Shown here: one piece after another, positions 1-6,610 of the stretch
How the letters are laid out: the number at the start of each line of letters is the position of its first letter
Numbering within the stretch: the first letter of the stretch is position 1
Source: Lachnospiraceae bacterium
GTDB taxonomy: Bacteria; Bacillota; Clostridia; Lachnospirales; Lachnospiraceae
Direction: 5' to 3'
DNA: 20,895 bases
Assembly (NCBI GenBank): GCA_004556655.1
Contig: SFGF01000066.1
Location: 1 to 20,895, forward strand
The notes under the pieces: model-generated
What the model was told of the DNA's origin: nothing
What the model saw: the letters and a program-made list of their open reading frames with translations, nothing else
The model's database searches: none
Program-made: the position numbers and the translations under genes

Positions 1-98
1 TTCATAAAGCTGCCACTCTATATCTTTTCAAAAGTTGGGCAGATTGGTACTTTGATAGACTATATTCATTTTGAAATTACAGTTTGCGGAAACTCAAG
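1..98. repeat. Left copy of 98-bp terminal inverted repeat
   Basis: Bases 1-98 are the exact reverse complement of 20798-20895, checked base by base; identity stops at base 99. The inner edge holds a short stem-loop at 81-94 (AGTTT, loop GCGG, AAACT). The copy begins one base after the stop codon of the LRR gene. Read outward, it contains an ATG followed by 13 codons and a TGA, so it gives no clear coding assignment. I do not recognise the element. It could be the inner end of a longer repeat such as an insertion sequence lying beyond the window. Confidence 0.97.
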
Positions 99-99
99 T

Positions 100-909
100 C
101 TATTGTTCAATAAACTCCAAATGTACTCCATATTCTTTCGCATATTTCTCCATTTTGCTTCCCCTCAAGCACCGGATGGTACAGTTTTTATTGGTAACCC
201 ATTCCCCTATTTCTTCTGGATCATGATGAATTTCCAACACTTTCAGATCATTGCAACCATGAAAAGCCCATTTTCCAATATAACTGACAGACTCGGGAAT
301 ACGGACAAATTTCAGTTTTTTGCATTTTAAGAATGCGCTCTCTCCGATATACTTGAGATGTTTCGGTAGTTCAATACTCTCAAATCCGCACTGATAAAAG
401 CCCCTTCCTCCAATCTTCTGTAAAGTATCCGGCAGTATCACGTCTGTAAGTGCATCACATTTATAGAAAGCCTCATCGCCGATCTCTTCCAGTGTTTCAG
501 GCAGGATCAGTTTCTTCACCTGTCTGCATTCCGCAAAAGCCTGAGGTGGGATTTTTCTGCAGCAGCTGTTTTCTGAAAAACTAACCAGATCTGCTCTCTT
601 ACATTTATAAAATGATGCCTGATCCAATGCACTCAACGACCGGGGTAACTCAATTCTTCTAAGATTACTGCAATTTGCAAATGCTTCTTTTCCAATCTTT
701 ACAACTTTGGGGAATTCTGCGGTTTTTAAAGCGGTACAGCAAAAAAAAGCCTGCTGCTCTATGGTTCTGACTTCGGGCATCATAACCTTTTTTATCTTTA
801 TACTGTTTTTCAGGCATTCCCTTCCTACTGCGTTGTAGCAAGGATTAATCTGTAATTTTTCCTCAACTAGTGCCATGGCAGCATCACGGCTCAAAACTCT
901 GTACTCCAT
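100..909 (-). CDS. BspA-type leucine-rich-repeat protein (LRR_5), cytoplasmic
   Basis: A 269-residue protein. From about residue 48 to 230 it is built of repeats of roughly 23 residues of the BspA/TpLRR kind, for example IGDEAFYKCDALTDVILP and IGESAFLKCKKLKFVRIP, with the usual I-G-x-x-A-F-x-x-C core. The end (GSKMEKYAKEYGV) matches the usual closing segment of such proteins. Secreted relatives act as surface adhesins, but this one has no signal peptide, transmembrane segment or cell-wall anchor, so it is probably cytoplasmic with an unknown partner. The start is supported by a purine-rich GGAAAGG just upstream. The stop codon lies one base inside the left terminal repeat, so its downstream context is cut off here. 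The fold is clear; the role is unknown. Confidence 0.85.
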   Translation of the reverse strand: MEYRVLSRDAAMALVEEKLQINPCYNAVGRECLKNSIKIKKVMMPEVRTIEQQAFFCCTALKTAEFPKVVKIGKEAFANCSNLRRIELPRSLSALDQASFYKCKRADLVSFSENSCCRKIPPQAFAECRQVKKLILPETLEEIGDEAFYKCDALTDVILPDTLQKIGGRGFYQCGFESIELPKHLKYIGESAFLKCKKLKFVRIPESVSYIGKWAFHGCNDLKVLEIHHDPEEIGEWVTNKNCTIRCLRGSKMEKYAKEYGVHLEFIEQ

Positions 910-930
910 ATCCTTTCCTCTTCCGCATCA

Positions 931-981
931 CAGCATTCCCATCATGCTGCCTAAACATATATGTCTGCTGACACAGACATA
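931..981 (-). other. Two hairpins in the leader of the LRR gene
   Basis: Between the likely promoter (-10 at 1010-1015) and the LRR start there are two inverted repeats. One at 960-981 has perfect 8-base arms (TATGTCTG / CAGACATA) and a 6-base loop. The other at 931-949 pairs CAGCAT with ATGCTG. Neither is followed by a T-run, so they are not simple terminators. They could be an mRNA-stabilising or regulatory leader; no known riboswitch is recognised. Confidence 0.45.
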
Positions 982-1009
982 ACCATAAATATTGCATTTG
1001 TTGATTTCC

Positions 1010-1015
1010 ATTATA
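1010..1015 (-). promoter_or_regulatory. Likely -10 element for the LRR gene
   Basis: On the minus strand this reads TATAAT, about 100 bases upstream of the LRR start codon. No convincing -35 hexamer is seen at 16-18 bases, so the promoter is only partly supported. Confidence 0.4.
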
Positions 1016-1103
1016 ATAGATTTCCAATCATTTTTCTACAGATTTGTGTTGCTTTTTTTATATTTTTCAGAAAATAGAAACACTTTTCGCACGTAAACCA
1101 ATC

Positions 1104-3497
1104 CTATTTCTTCCAGAAATTTCCCAGCACCTCGCTTACATTCTGTCTCGTACATATCTGATACTCTGCCCATTCCCTCGGAAACAGATTTCTATATTCC
1201 GATGAACAGAATCTCTCATCCAGAAGTAAAATTACCCCTTTGTCTTCCTTTGTACGAATGACTCTTCCCGCCGACTGTAGTACTTTATTCATTCCCGGAA
1301 AACGATAAGCATAATCAAACCCGTTTTTTGATTTTTTATCATAATAATGTTTCAGAATTTCCCTCTCATAACTGATTTGAGGAAGACCCGTTCCCACAAT
1401 CACCGCTCCGATCAGTTTTTTTCCGGTCAGATCAATTCCTTCTGAAAAAATCCCGCCCATCACACAAAATCCCACCAAACTATTCTCCTGATTTTCCGGT
1501 TCTTTTTCAAATCTTCCAAGAAAATCTTCCCTGTCTTTTTCCTGCATAGAAACGTGTTGAAGAAGAATATGCTCTTTGCAGGATTCATACCTGTCCATAT
1601 AAATTGCGTATACATCTTCCATCATACGATAGGACGGAAAAAATATCATATAGTTTCCCCGACAGGCTGTTACCGTCCGATGAATATATTCAGCAATTTT
1701 TCCATATTCTTCCGGTCCTCGTCTGGTATAACGGCTGCTGACATCTCTTCCAATCATCACCTGTTTCTGTTCTGAAGTGAATGGTGTATGAGCATATATG
1801 GCATAATCATCCTTTCTTCCGCTTAATAACAACTTATAGTATTGAATCGGAAGCAACGTGGCTGAAAAATATACTGTACTAATACCCTTATCCAGACAGT
1901 TCTGGAGATTTGTCGCTGGATTGACACAATACAGCTTTACCCGAAATCTTCCATCCTCATCATGCTGCGAATAGATTACATAATTCTCATCTAAGAGATC
2001 ATAAATATACAAAAAACTCCTTACCTGGAAATAAAAATCCAATACCCGTTTGCGAACTTCACCTTCCTCCAACTCTTCCAGAAAATTCTCCAGTTCTCCC
2101 ATTATGTTCAGGAGAGAAATCGGCAGTCCTGCCAGAGTTTCCAATTCCCGGTATGTCTCACATTCCCGTTTTAATTCCAGAAGCTGACGATTACATTTTT
2201 CCAATGCCCGCTCCAGTTTTTTACTGTAAGGTTTTATCAACTTCTTTATTTTCAGAACATCTTCTTTATATAAAATGGCACTGTACATCTCCCGCCCCCG
2301 CTCTACCAGATTGTGGGCCTCATCAATCAGGAACACATAATTTCCTTTGTTTCCTTCTCCGAAGAAACGGCGAAGATAAACATCCGGATCAAACACATAA
2401 TTATAATCACAGATTACCGCATCTACCCAACTTGCCACATCAAGACTCATCTCATAGGGACAGACCTGAAACTTTTCACTATACTGAAGTATGGTTTCTC
2501 TATCGTAGTTGTCCAACTGCTGTAAAAGCTGAAAAACAGCCTCATTTACCCGGTCATAATGTCCTTTTGCTCTGGGACAGGTCAGAGGATTACATTCCAC
2601 TTCATCACAGACACACATTTTTTCTTTTGAAGTAAGAATCAGTACTTTACATGCAAGCCCTTTACTATTTAGTATCTGAAATGCCTCCCATGCCACTGTC
2701 CTTGTAATGCTTTTAGCCGTCAGATAAAATATTTTGTCTGCGATTCCTTCCCCCATAGAGCGAACCGCCGGAAACACCGTGGACATCGTTTTTCCTACAC
2801 CAGTTGGTGCCTGTATAAAAATCTGCTTGTTCCGTAAAATCGTTCGATATACACCGGTGACCACTTCTCTCTGACCTTCTCTATAGGGAAATGGGAATTC
2901 CAGCCCTTCCATGGAATGATTTCTTTTCAACTTCCACTCATACTGCCATTTTGCCCACTGATAGTATTGATCTATCAGCCACTGAAACCATATAGTCAGC
3001 TCCGACAATGTATATTCCTGTTCAAAACGCTTGATTTCTTCTGTTTCCAGATGACAGTAAGTCATCTGAACTTTTATCCTCTCTTTTCGATTCTGTGAAC
3101 CATAGATAAAAGCATAGCATTTTGCCTGAGCCAGATGAACATCCACTGGTTTTTCCAGAAAACGTAAATCTTTATAAACACCTTTAATCTCATCGATTAT
3201 CACATTGGTTCCATCATCAATAATTCCATCCGCACGTCCTTCTACCTGGATAATAATTTCATCATATTCTGTCTCGTGAAACAGAGAAACCTCCGGCTGA
3301 TAATAACCGCTCATTTTTTTTTGAATTTTTCTGTGAATTCTGCTTCCCTTTGCCATAGCTTCTTTATCAGCAAAAGTTCCTCTTCGGGTATCCAAATCTC
3401 CTGATCGCAGGATAAACTCTACCAGATTTCGTACAGAAATACGAATTTCTTCTTTATTTTCTATTGTTCGAACTTCTTTATCGCTGCTCTTTTCCAT
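1104..3497 (-). CDS. DinG/XPD-class DNA helicase with N-terminal RecB-like nuclease domain
   Basis: A 797-residue protein from the ATG at 3497. Residues ~20-150 look like a PD-(D/E)xK nuclease of the RecB/Cas4 kind: GRAD (D90), DEIK (E103, K105) and QAKCYAF (Q124). A superfamily 2 helicase of the Rad3/XPD/DinG type follows: Walker A APTGVGKT at ~230-237, clustered cysteines C295, C297, C302, C307 plus C346 that suit an Fe-S cluster, DEAH at 392-395, and a C-terminal motif VI with QSAGRVIRT. Such enzymes unwind DNA in repair. There is no CRISPR array nearby, so the Cas4-like part is not evidence of adaptive immunity. The frame stays open upstream to 3599, but that extra part is encoded by a GC-rich repeat element and looks fortuitous. 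The choice between the ATG at 3497 and a GTG four codons earlier is uncertain. Confidence 0.85.
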   Translation of the reverse strand: MEKSSDKEVRTIENKEEIRISVRNLVEFILRSGDLDTRRGTFADKEAMAKGSRIHRKIQKKMSGYYQPEVSLFHETEYDEIIIQVEGRADGIIDDGTNVIIDEIKGVYKDLRFLEKPVDVHLAQAKCYAFIYGSQNRKERIKVQMTYCHLETEEIKRFEQEYTLSELTIWFQWLIDQYYQWAKWQYEWKLKRNHSMEGLEFPFPYREGQREVVTGVYRTILRNKQIFIQAPTGVGKTMSTVFPAVRSMGEGIADKIFYLTAKSITRTVAWEAFQILNSKGLACKVLILTSKEKMCVCDEVECNPLTCPRAKGHYDRVNEAVFQLLQQLDNYDRETILQYSEKFQVCPYEMSLDVASWVDAVICDYNYVFDPDVYLRRFFGEGNKGNYVFLIDEAHNLVERGREMYSAILYKEDVLKIKKLIKPYSKKLERALEKCNRQLLELKRECETYRELETLAGLPISLLNIMGELENFLEELEEGEVRKRVLDFYFQVRSFLYIYDLLDENYVIYSQHDEDGRFRVKLYCVNPATNLQNCLDKGISTVYFSATLLPIQYYKLLLSGRKDDYAIYAHTPFTSEQKQVMIGRDVSSRYTRRGPEEYGKIAEYIHRTVTACRGNYMIFFPSYRMMEDVYAIYMDRYESCKEHILLQHVSMQEKDREDFLGRFEKEPENQENSLVGFCVMGGIFSEGIDLTGKKLIGAVIVGTGLPQISYEREILKHYYDKKSKNGFDYAYRFPGMNKVLQSAGRVIRTKEDKGVILLLDERFCSSEYRNLFPREWAEYQICTRQNVSEVLGNFWKK

Positions 3498-3525
3498 ACT
3501 CTGTTCCACATTTCCTAATTTTAAC

Positions 3526-3691
3526 TGCCTGCCGGCAGGCGCTTTGCCTCTTCTCGCAGACGCTTCCGTTCTTTCTCCCCGCAGTGCTCTCACTCGCAAG
3601 CTTCGCTTGCTCGTTCACGGGCTTCGCCCTATGTCTGCTCTCAGAGGCTCTTCCGCCTGCCAGCAGGCGCTTTGCCTCTTCTCGCAGACGC
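3526..3691. repeat. GC-rich hairpin-rich repeat element with 29-bp direct repeats
   Basis: A compact GC-rich patch in AT-rich surroundings. A 29-bp sequence occurs identically at 3535-3563 and 3663-3691; each copy is preceded by GCCTGCC, and the first makes a perfect 14-bp palindrome with the start of the repeat (3527-3540). Between the copies are several small hairpins: GCAAGC-ttc-GCTTGC (3596-3610), GGGC-ttc-GCCC (3619-3629), and AGGC/GCCT (3645-3658). Open frames crossing it have skewed Arg/Ala/Ser composition and no homology that I recognise, so it is probably non-coding. It resembles a REP- or MITE-like dispersed palindromic element and lies in the likely 5' leader of the nuclease-helicase gene. 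Confidence 0.7.
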
Positions 3692-3713
3692 ACTGCTCAT
3701 TGCCTGCGTGTAC

Positions 3714-3722
3714 ATTATAGCA
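3714..3722 (-). promoter_or_regulatory. Extended -10 promoter for the nuclease-helicase
   Basis: On the minus strand this reads TGCTATAAT, an extended -10 (TGnTATAAT) with a perfect hexamer; no clear -35 is seen. It lies just outside the GC-rich element and just after the terminator of the HPr-like gene. Transcription from here would run through the whole hairpin-rich element, giving a leader of about 200 bases before the ATG at 3497. Confidence 0.55.
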
Positions 3723-3743
3723 TATATTTGGTTCATACATGCA

Positions 3744-3782
3744 GAAAAAGCCCCCGAAACATTACATCTCGGCGACTTTTTC
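3744..3782 (-). terminator. Terminator of the HPr-like gene
   Basis: An inverted repeat of 9 pairs with one mismatch (AGTCGCCGA / TCGGGGGCT on the minus strand) around an ~11-base loop, followed by TTTTTC. It lies about 75 bases past the HPr-like stop codon. Because A-runs precede the stem, it may also work on the other strand. The remaining stretch 3783-3854 shows nothing recognisable. Confidence 0.65.
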
Positions 3783-3854
3783 CTGTTTCATTGCAAGGGA
3801 GGGTATCTATCAACAAACTTTAAGATAAAAACTATTTAATAAAAATTATGTTGC

Positions 3855-4091
3855 CTATGCAACTGCAAACTTCTTTAATGTGTTATTGAATTCCGGGCTT
3901 TCTCCATAACACTGTACGGTAAGTTCTTTTGTCAAATCCATACTGAGTATTCCGAGGATTGATTTTGCATCAATGACAAAACGATTATAGAAAATATTAA
4001 TGTCAAAATCACATTTCTCAGCTGCAGTACAGAATTCCTGAACCTCATTAGCTCCATTAAATTTGATTTTACTAACTTTACACACTGACAT
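3855..4091 (-). CDS. HPr/Crh-like protein lacking the phosphorylatable histidine
   Basis: A 78-residue protein of HPr length and fold pattern. HPr is the small phosphocarrier of the sugar phosphotransferase system (PTS): EI phosphorylates His15, and HPr kinase phosphorylates Ser46. The Ser46 region is well kept (DAKSILGIL, Ser at residue 44), but the HARPA active-site loop is gone: where the histidine should be the sequence reads KFNGANEVQEF. It therefore cannot carry phosphate to sugars in the normal way. By analogy with Bacillus Crh (glutamine at position 15, Ser46 kept) it may be a regulatory partner of HPr kinase and CcpA-type repression; that role is inferred. The start has GAAAGGA about 9 bases upstream. 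It appears to be a single-gene unit with its own promoter and terminator. Confidence 0.8.
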   Translation of the reverse strand: MSVCKVSKIKFNGANEVQEFCTAAEKCDFDINIFYNRFVIDAKSILGILSMDLTKELTVQCYGESPEFNNTLKKFAVA

Positions 4092-4128
4092 ACAATCAAT
4101 CCTTTCTTAGATTTTAAAACGATAAATT

Positions 4129-4134
4129 ATTATA
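4129..4134 (-). promoter_or_regulatory. Likely -10 element of the HPr-like gene
   Basis: A perfect TATAAT on the minus strand, 38 bases before the start codon. The -35 position (about 4152-4157) has no good match to TTGACA, which would fit a promoter needing an activator. Confidence 0.5.
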
Positions 4135-4156
4135 AACCATTGTGATTAACCTCTAC

Positions 4157-4183
4157 TGGTAGTACCACATTGATTTTGGTACA
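4157..4183. promoter_or_regulatory. Possible operator upstream of the HPr-like gene
   Basis: The sequence TGGTA-g-TACCA (4157-4167) is a perfect 5-base-arm palindrome, followed by a related half-site TTGGTACA at 4176-4183. It lies at and just upstream of the expected -35 region of the HPr-like gene, so a dimeric regulator could bind here. The protein is unknown. Confidence 0.3.
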
Positions 4184-4239
4184 TTATTACACTGACTTGT
4201 TAATTTGTCAAATCTTTTTTTAAAATGGATTTCGATACG

Positions 4240-4285
4240 AAAATCATGAAAAATTTGTATTATATTACTTATTTTCCATGATTTT
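4240..4285. repeat. AT-rich inverted repeat downstream of TIGR03915 gene
   Basis: Arms 4240-4254 and 4271-4285 match at 14 of 15 positions around a 16-base spacer. It lies about 90 bases past the stop codon of the TIGR03915 gene, and may serve as a weak terminator or mRNA end. It is AT-rich with no strong T-run on the minus strand, so its role is not settled. Confidence 0.5.
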
Positions 4286-4373
4286 TCTGGTCATAGCTTT
4301 GTTAAATTTTTATTTTTGAAATCGTTTTCATTAAATTTCTCTCTATTTTTATATTGCCTGCCGAAAAACGAAA

Positions 4374-5159
4374 TTAATTTTTGGTAAATTCTACCATGTG
4401 TGCACGGAACCGCAACGGCAGATTCTGTCTCTGCAGCTGTGGATTTTCTCTTTCTCTGATAGAAATACTTCTGCAAAAACTTAGAAATAAATCCTCATAA
4501 TCTCTTTCCCTATCTTCCATTTTCGATAATTGTTCAAGCTCTGTTCTGTCACCGGAATACACACTACACGGCATATAAGGTGCATGTATAAGTGCCTTTC
4601 CCCGGATATCATCATATATAATCCAATATTCCCCTGCGTGTCGATTGCCAAAATGCTCCTGAAATAGCAGCAATATATCATTTTTAGGGGATATTGTCGA
4701 AAATAGAACATTTTCTGTTATTTGCCGGAAACGAAGGAACCCCAAATAATGGTGATACTCATTCCACACATTTCGATGTAGTTCCAATACTTTCCTCACC
4801 CACGGGTTTTTCCTGTTTTCCAGAGTCTTTTTTCCATACGAAGCACCATGCTTTGAAAGACAATCTACCAATGTCCTGTAAATTGCATTTGCCTTCTCCC
4901 GGTCGCAGGAAGCAGCCACATAGCAGATACACTCTGTAATCCCTTCACCCAATCTGTTTTTCAGAGTTTTCATGACTTTCTCTGCTTTTTCCAAATCCGT
5001 ATCCACTTTACGATACTCACAAAACAGTTCCAGATTATCATCTTCCCACGTCCGCAATTCCACATTCCCATGGCCCACTCTGGCTTCCCATGCCGTATAA
5101 ACGCCTGAAAAAATACCTTCCAAAGAATCCTCACAAATAAAAATATACCTATTATCCAT
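4374..5159 (-). CDS. TIGR03915 family putative DNA metabolism protein
   Basis: A 261-residue protein that I recognise as the TIGR03915 type (DUF4130-containing), the regular partner of TIGR03916 radical SAM proteins. Visible marks are the N-terminal YIFICEDSLEGIFSGVYTAW, the central WVRKVLELHRNVWNEYHHYL, and the WIIYDDIRGKALIH segment. Its biochemical activity is not established. In some bacteria this family is found fused or linked to a uracil-DNA-glycosylase domain, which suggests DNA base repair or modification; no such domain is fused here. The ATG at 5159 lies inside the end of the radical SAM gene (8-base overlap), so the two are translationally coupled. The frame is open further upstream, but the overlap and the GGGG-rich ribosome site just before this ATG favour it. 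Confidence 0.82.
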   Translation of the reverse strand: MDNRYIFICEDSLEGIFSGVYTAWEARVGHGNVELRTWEDDNLELFCEYRKVDTDLEKAEKVMKTLKNRLGEGITECICYVAASCDREKANAIYRTLVDCLSKHGASYGKKTLENRKNPWVRKVLELHRNVWNEYHHYLGFLRFRQITENVLFSTISPKNDILLLFQEHFGNRHAGEYWIIYDDIRGKALIHAPYMPCSVYSGDRTELEQLSKMEDRERDYEDLFLSFCRSISIRERENPQLQRQNLPLRFRAHMVEFTKN

Positions 5160-6459
5160 GAATCTCAAGCCACCCCTTTCCGGTATCCCAAAAAGAAAGC
5201 TGCTGATATGTAATATCCGGATCCACAGGCAATTTTTCCTCTGAAGCAAGGAGATTTCTCAGTATATAGTTTTCCTCCAATCTGGTCCTATACATCATCT
5301 TTCCGCTGCACGTAATAAAATACAGCGCTCTTTTTAATACCACACGCATTTTCTGTAAATCCTCAAAAGTCAGATTTCCGTATTTTCTCGCTCCCACAAT
5401 TTTCTGTGCTGACTTTACACCAATTCCCGGAACTCTTAAAAGAGTCTGGTAATCGGCAGTATTTACCTCTACAGGAAACTGTTCCAGATGCCGAAGCGCC
5501 CAGTCACATTTGGGATCCAACAATACATTAAAGTTCGGTTTTTCCGGTGACAACAATTCCCGTGCCTGAAAACCGTAAAATCGAAGCAGCCAGTCTGCCT
5601 GATAGAGTCTATGTTCTCTCAAAAGAGGCGGTCCCTGAGGCAGCATTGGTAAAGTCGTATCCTGATTCACATTGACAAAAGCTGAATAAAAAACTCTCTT
5701 TAATTCAAACTTTTGATAAAGTGATTCTGCTGCATTCAAAATCTGATAATCATTTTCCCCCGTCGCACCAATGATCATCTGGGTACTTTGTCCGGCCGGT
5801 ACAAATCTGGGGCTGTGACGATACAGCGCCACCTCCTGACGATTCTCGTCCGCACGTAACTGTATTTGCCTCATAGGTGCAAGAATTGTCTTCCGGCTTT
5901 TATGAGGTGCCAATGTACGAAGCCCTTCTGCTGTAGGAAATTCCATATTAATACTCATACGATCCACGTAATAACCAGCTCTCTCTATCAACTCACCGGG
6001 AGCCCCCGGTATTGCCTTAAGATGAATATATCCCTGAAAATGATATTCTATTCGAAGCTTATAAACCGTTTGAAATAACAGTTCCATTGTGTAAGCAGGA
6101 CTTTTCAGAATCCCCGAACTTAAAAATAATCCTTCAATATAATTTCTCCGGTAAAACCCCATCGTCAATTCACATACTTCCTGAGGTGTGAAAGAGGTTC
6201 TGATTACATCATTGGAAGAGCGATTTACACAATATCGACAATCAAATACACATTCATTGGTGAATAGAATTTTAAGGAGACTGATACATCGGCCATCGGC
6301 AGAAAATGTATGACAAATGCCGGAAGCCACGCAATTTCCAAGACCTTTTCCATTATTTTTTCTGTCAACACCACTGGAAGTACATGCCACATCATACTTT
6401 GCCGCATCTGATAAAATATTCAGTTTCTCCTGAAGATCCATCTGTTCCTGAATTACCAC
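5152..6459 (-). CDS. TIGR03916 family radical SAM protein, putative DNA repair/modification
   Basis: A 435-residue radical SAM enzyme if started at the GTG at 6459. The Fe-S cluster motif is ECVFDCRYC (Cx3Cx2C; C70, C74, C77). The early CTSSGVDRKN segment is typical of the family, and a helix-hairpin-helix (LLRVPGIGVKSAQKIVGA, about residues 345-362) points to DNA binding. The substrate is unknown; members are regularly paired with TIGR03915 and sometimes with uracil-DNA glycosylase domains. The GTG is chosen because AAAGAGG lies 8 bases upstream and because an ATG at 6483 would sit almost at the transcription start with no ribosome site. An ATG at 6441 with AGGA upstream is a third option. 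The gene is first in a two-gene operon under a promoter with an SOS box. Confidence 0.85.
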   Translation of the reverse strand: MVIQEQMDLQEKLNILSDAAKYDVACTSSGVDRKNNGKGLGNCVASGICHTFSADGRCISLLKILFTNECVFDCRYCVNRSSNDVIRTSFTPQEVCELTMGFYRRNYIEGLFLSSGILKSPAYTMELLFQTVYKLRIEYHFQGYIHLKAIPGAPGELIERAGYYVDRMSINMEFPTAEGLRTLAPHKSRKTILAPMRQIQLRADENRQEVALYRHSPRFVPAGQSTQMIIGATGENDYQILNAAESLYQKFELKRVFYSAFVNVNQDTTLPMLPQGPPLLREHRLYQADWLLRFYGFQARELLSPEKPNFNVLLDPKCDWALRHLEQFPVEVNTADYQTLLRVPGIGVKSAQKIVGARKYGNLTFEDLQKMRVVLKRALYFITCSGKMMYRTRLEENYILRNLLASEEKLPVDPDITYQQLSFWDTGKGWLEIHG

Positions 6460-6476
6460 GTTACGCACCTCTTTTT

Positions 6477-6490
6477 CGAACATTTGTTTG
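6477..6490. promoter_or_regulatory. Second, imperfect SOS-like box
   Basis: CGAACATTTGTTTG keeps the GAAC-N4-GTT core and repeats the central ATTTGTT of the perfect box 28 bases away. It overlaps the expected transcription start, so it could be a second LexA site. Confidence 0.55.
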
Positions 6491-6495
6491 TTTTT

Positions 6496-6524
6496 ATTAT
6501 ATCAGGAACATTTGTTCGCGTCAA
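6496..6524 (-). promoter_or_regulatory. Sigma-A promoter of the radical SAM operon
   Basis: On the minus strand TTGACG (6519-6524), a 17-base spacer, and a perfect TATAAT (6496-6501). This is a near-consensus strong promoter pointed at the radical SAM gene. The spacer is almost wholly occupied by an SOS box, so repression in the uninduced state is expected. Confidence 0.85.
6505..6518 (-). promoter_or_regulatory. Perfect Firmicutes LexA (DinR) SOS box
   Basis: On the minus strand the 14-mer CGAACAAATGTTCC fits every position of the established Bacillus consensus CGAACRNRYGTTYC. It sits between the -35 and -10 of the radical SAM operon, where LexA binding would block RNA polymerase. Confidence 0.85.
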
Positions 6525-6537
6525 CTCATTTTTCACG

Positions 6538-6575
6538 CAAAAAGAGCTGATGAAAACCCAAAAGTTCTCATCAGC
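6538..6575 (-). terminator. Terminator of the mrp operon
   Basis: Arms GCTGATGA (6546-6553) and TCATCAGC (6568-6575) form a perfect 8-pair stem, followed on the minus strand by a T-rich tail at 6538-6545. It lies about 35 bases after the mrp stop codon and separates it from the radical SAM promoter. Confidence 0.8.
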
Positions 6576-6610
6576 CCACTTATTACTATACTTTATACAG
6601 ATATCAAACG

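Noticed and set aside
1050..1103. Terminator after the nuclease-helicase gene
   Set aside because: The region is A/T-rich with short repeats but I could not draw a convincing stem followed by a T-run.
3498..3599. N-terminal extension of the nuclease-helicase and overlapping frames in 3464-3823
   Set aside because: Encoded by the GC-rich repeat element, with Arg/Ala-rich composition, no ribosome site and no family match.
3535..3691. CRISPR-like direct repeats
   Set aside because: Only two copies of a 29-base repeat with ~100 bases of hairpin-rich sequence between them, no regular spacers and no cas genes; better explained as a dispersed palindromic element.
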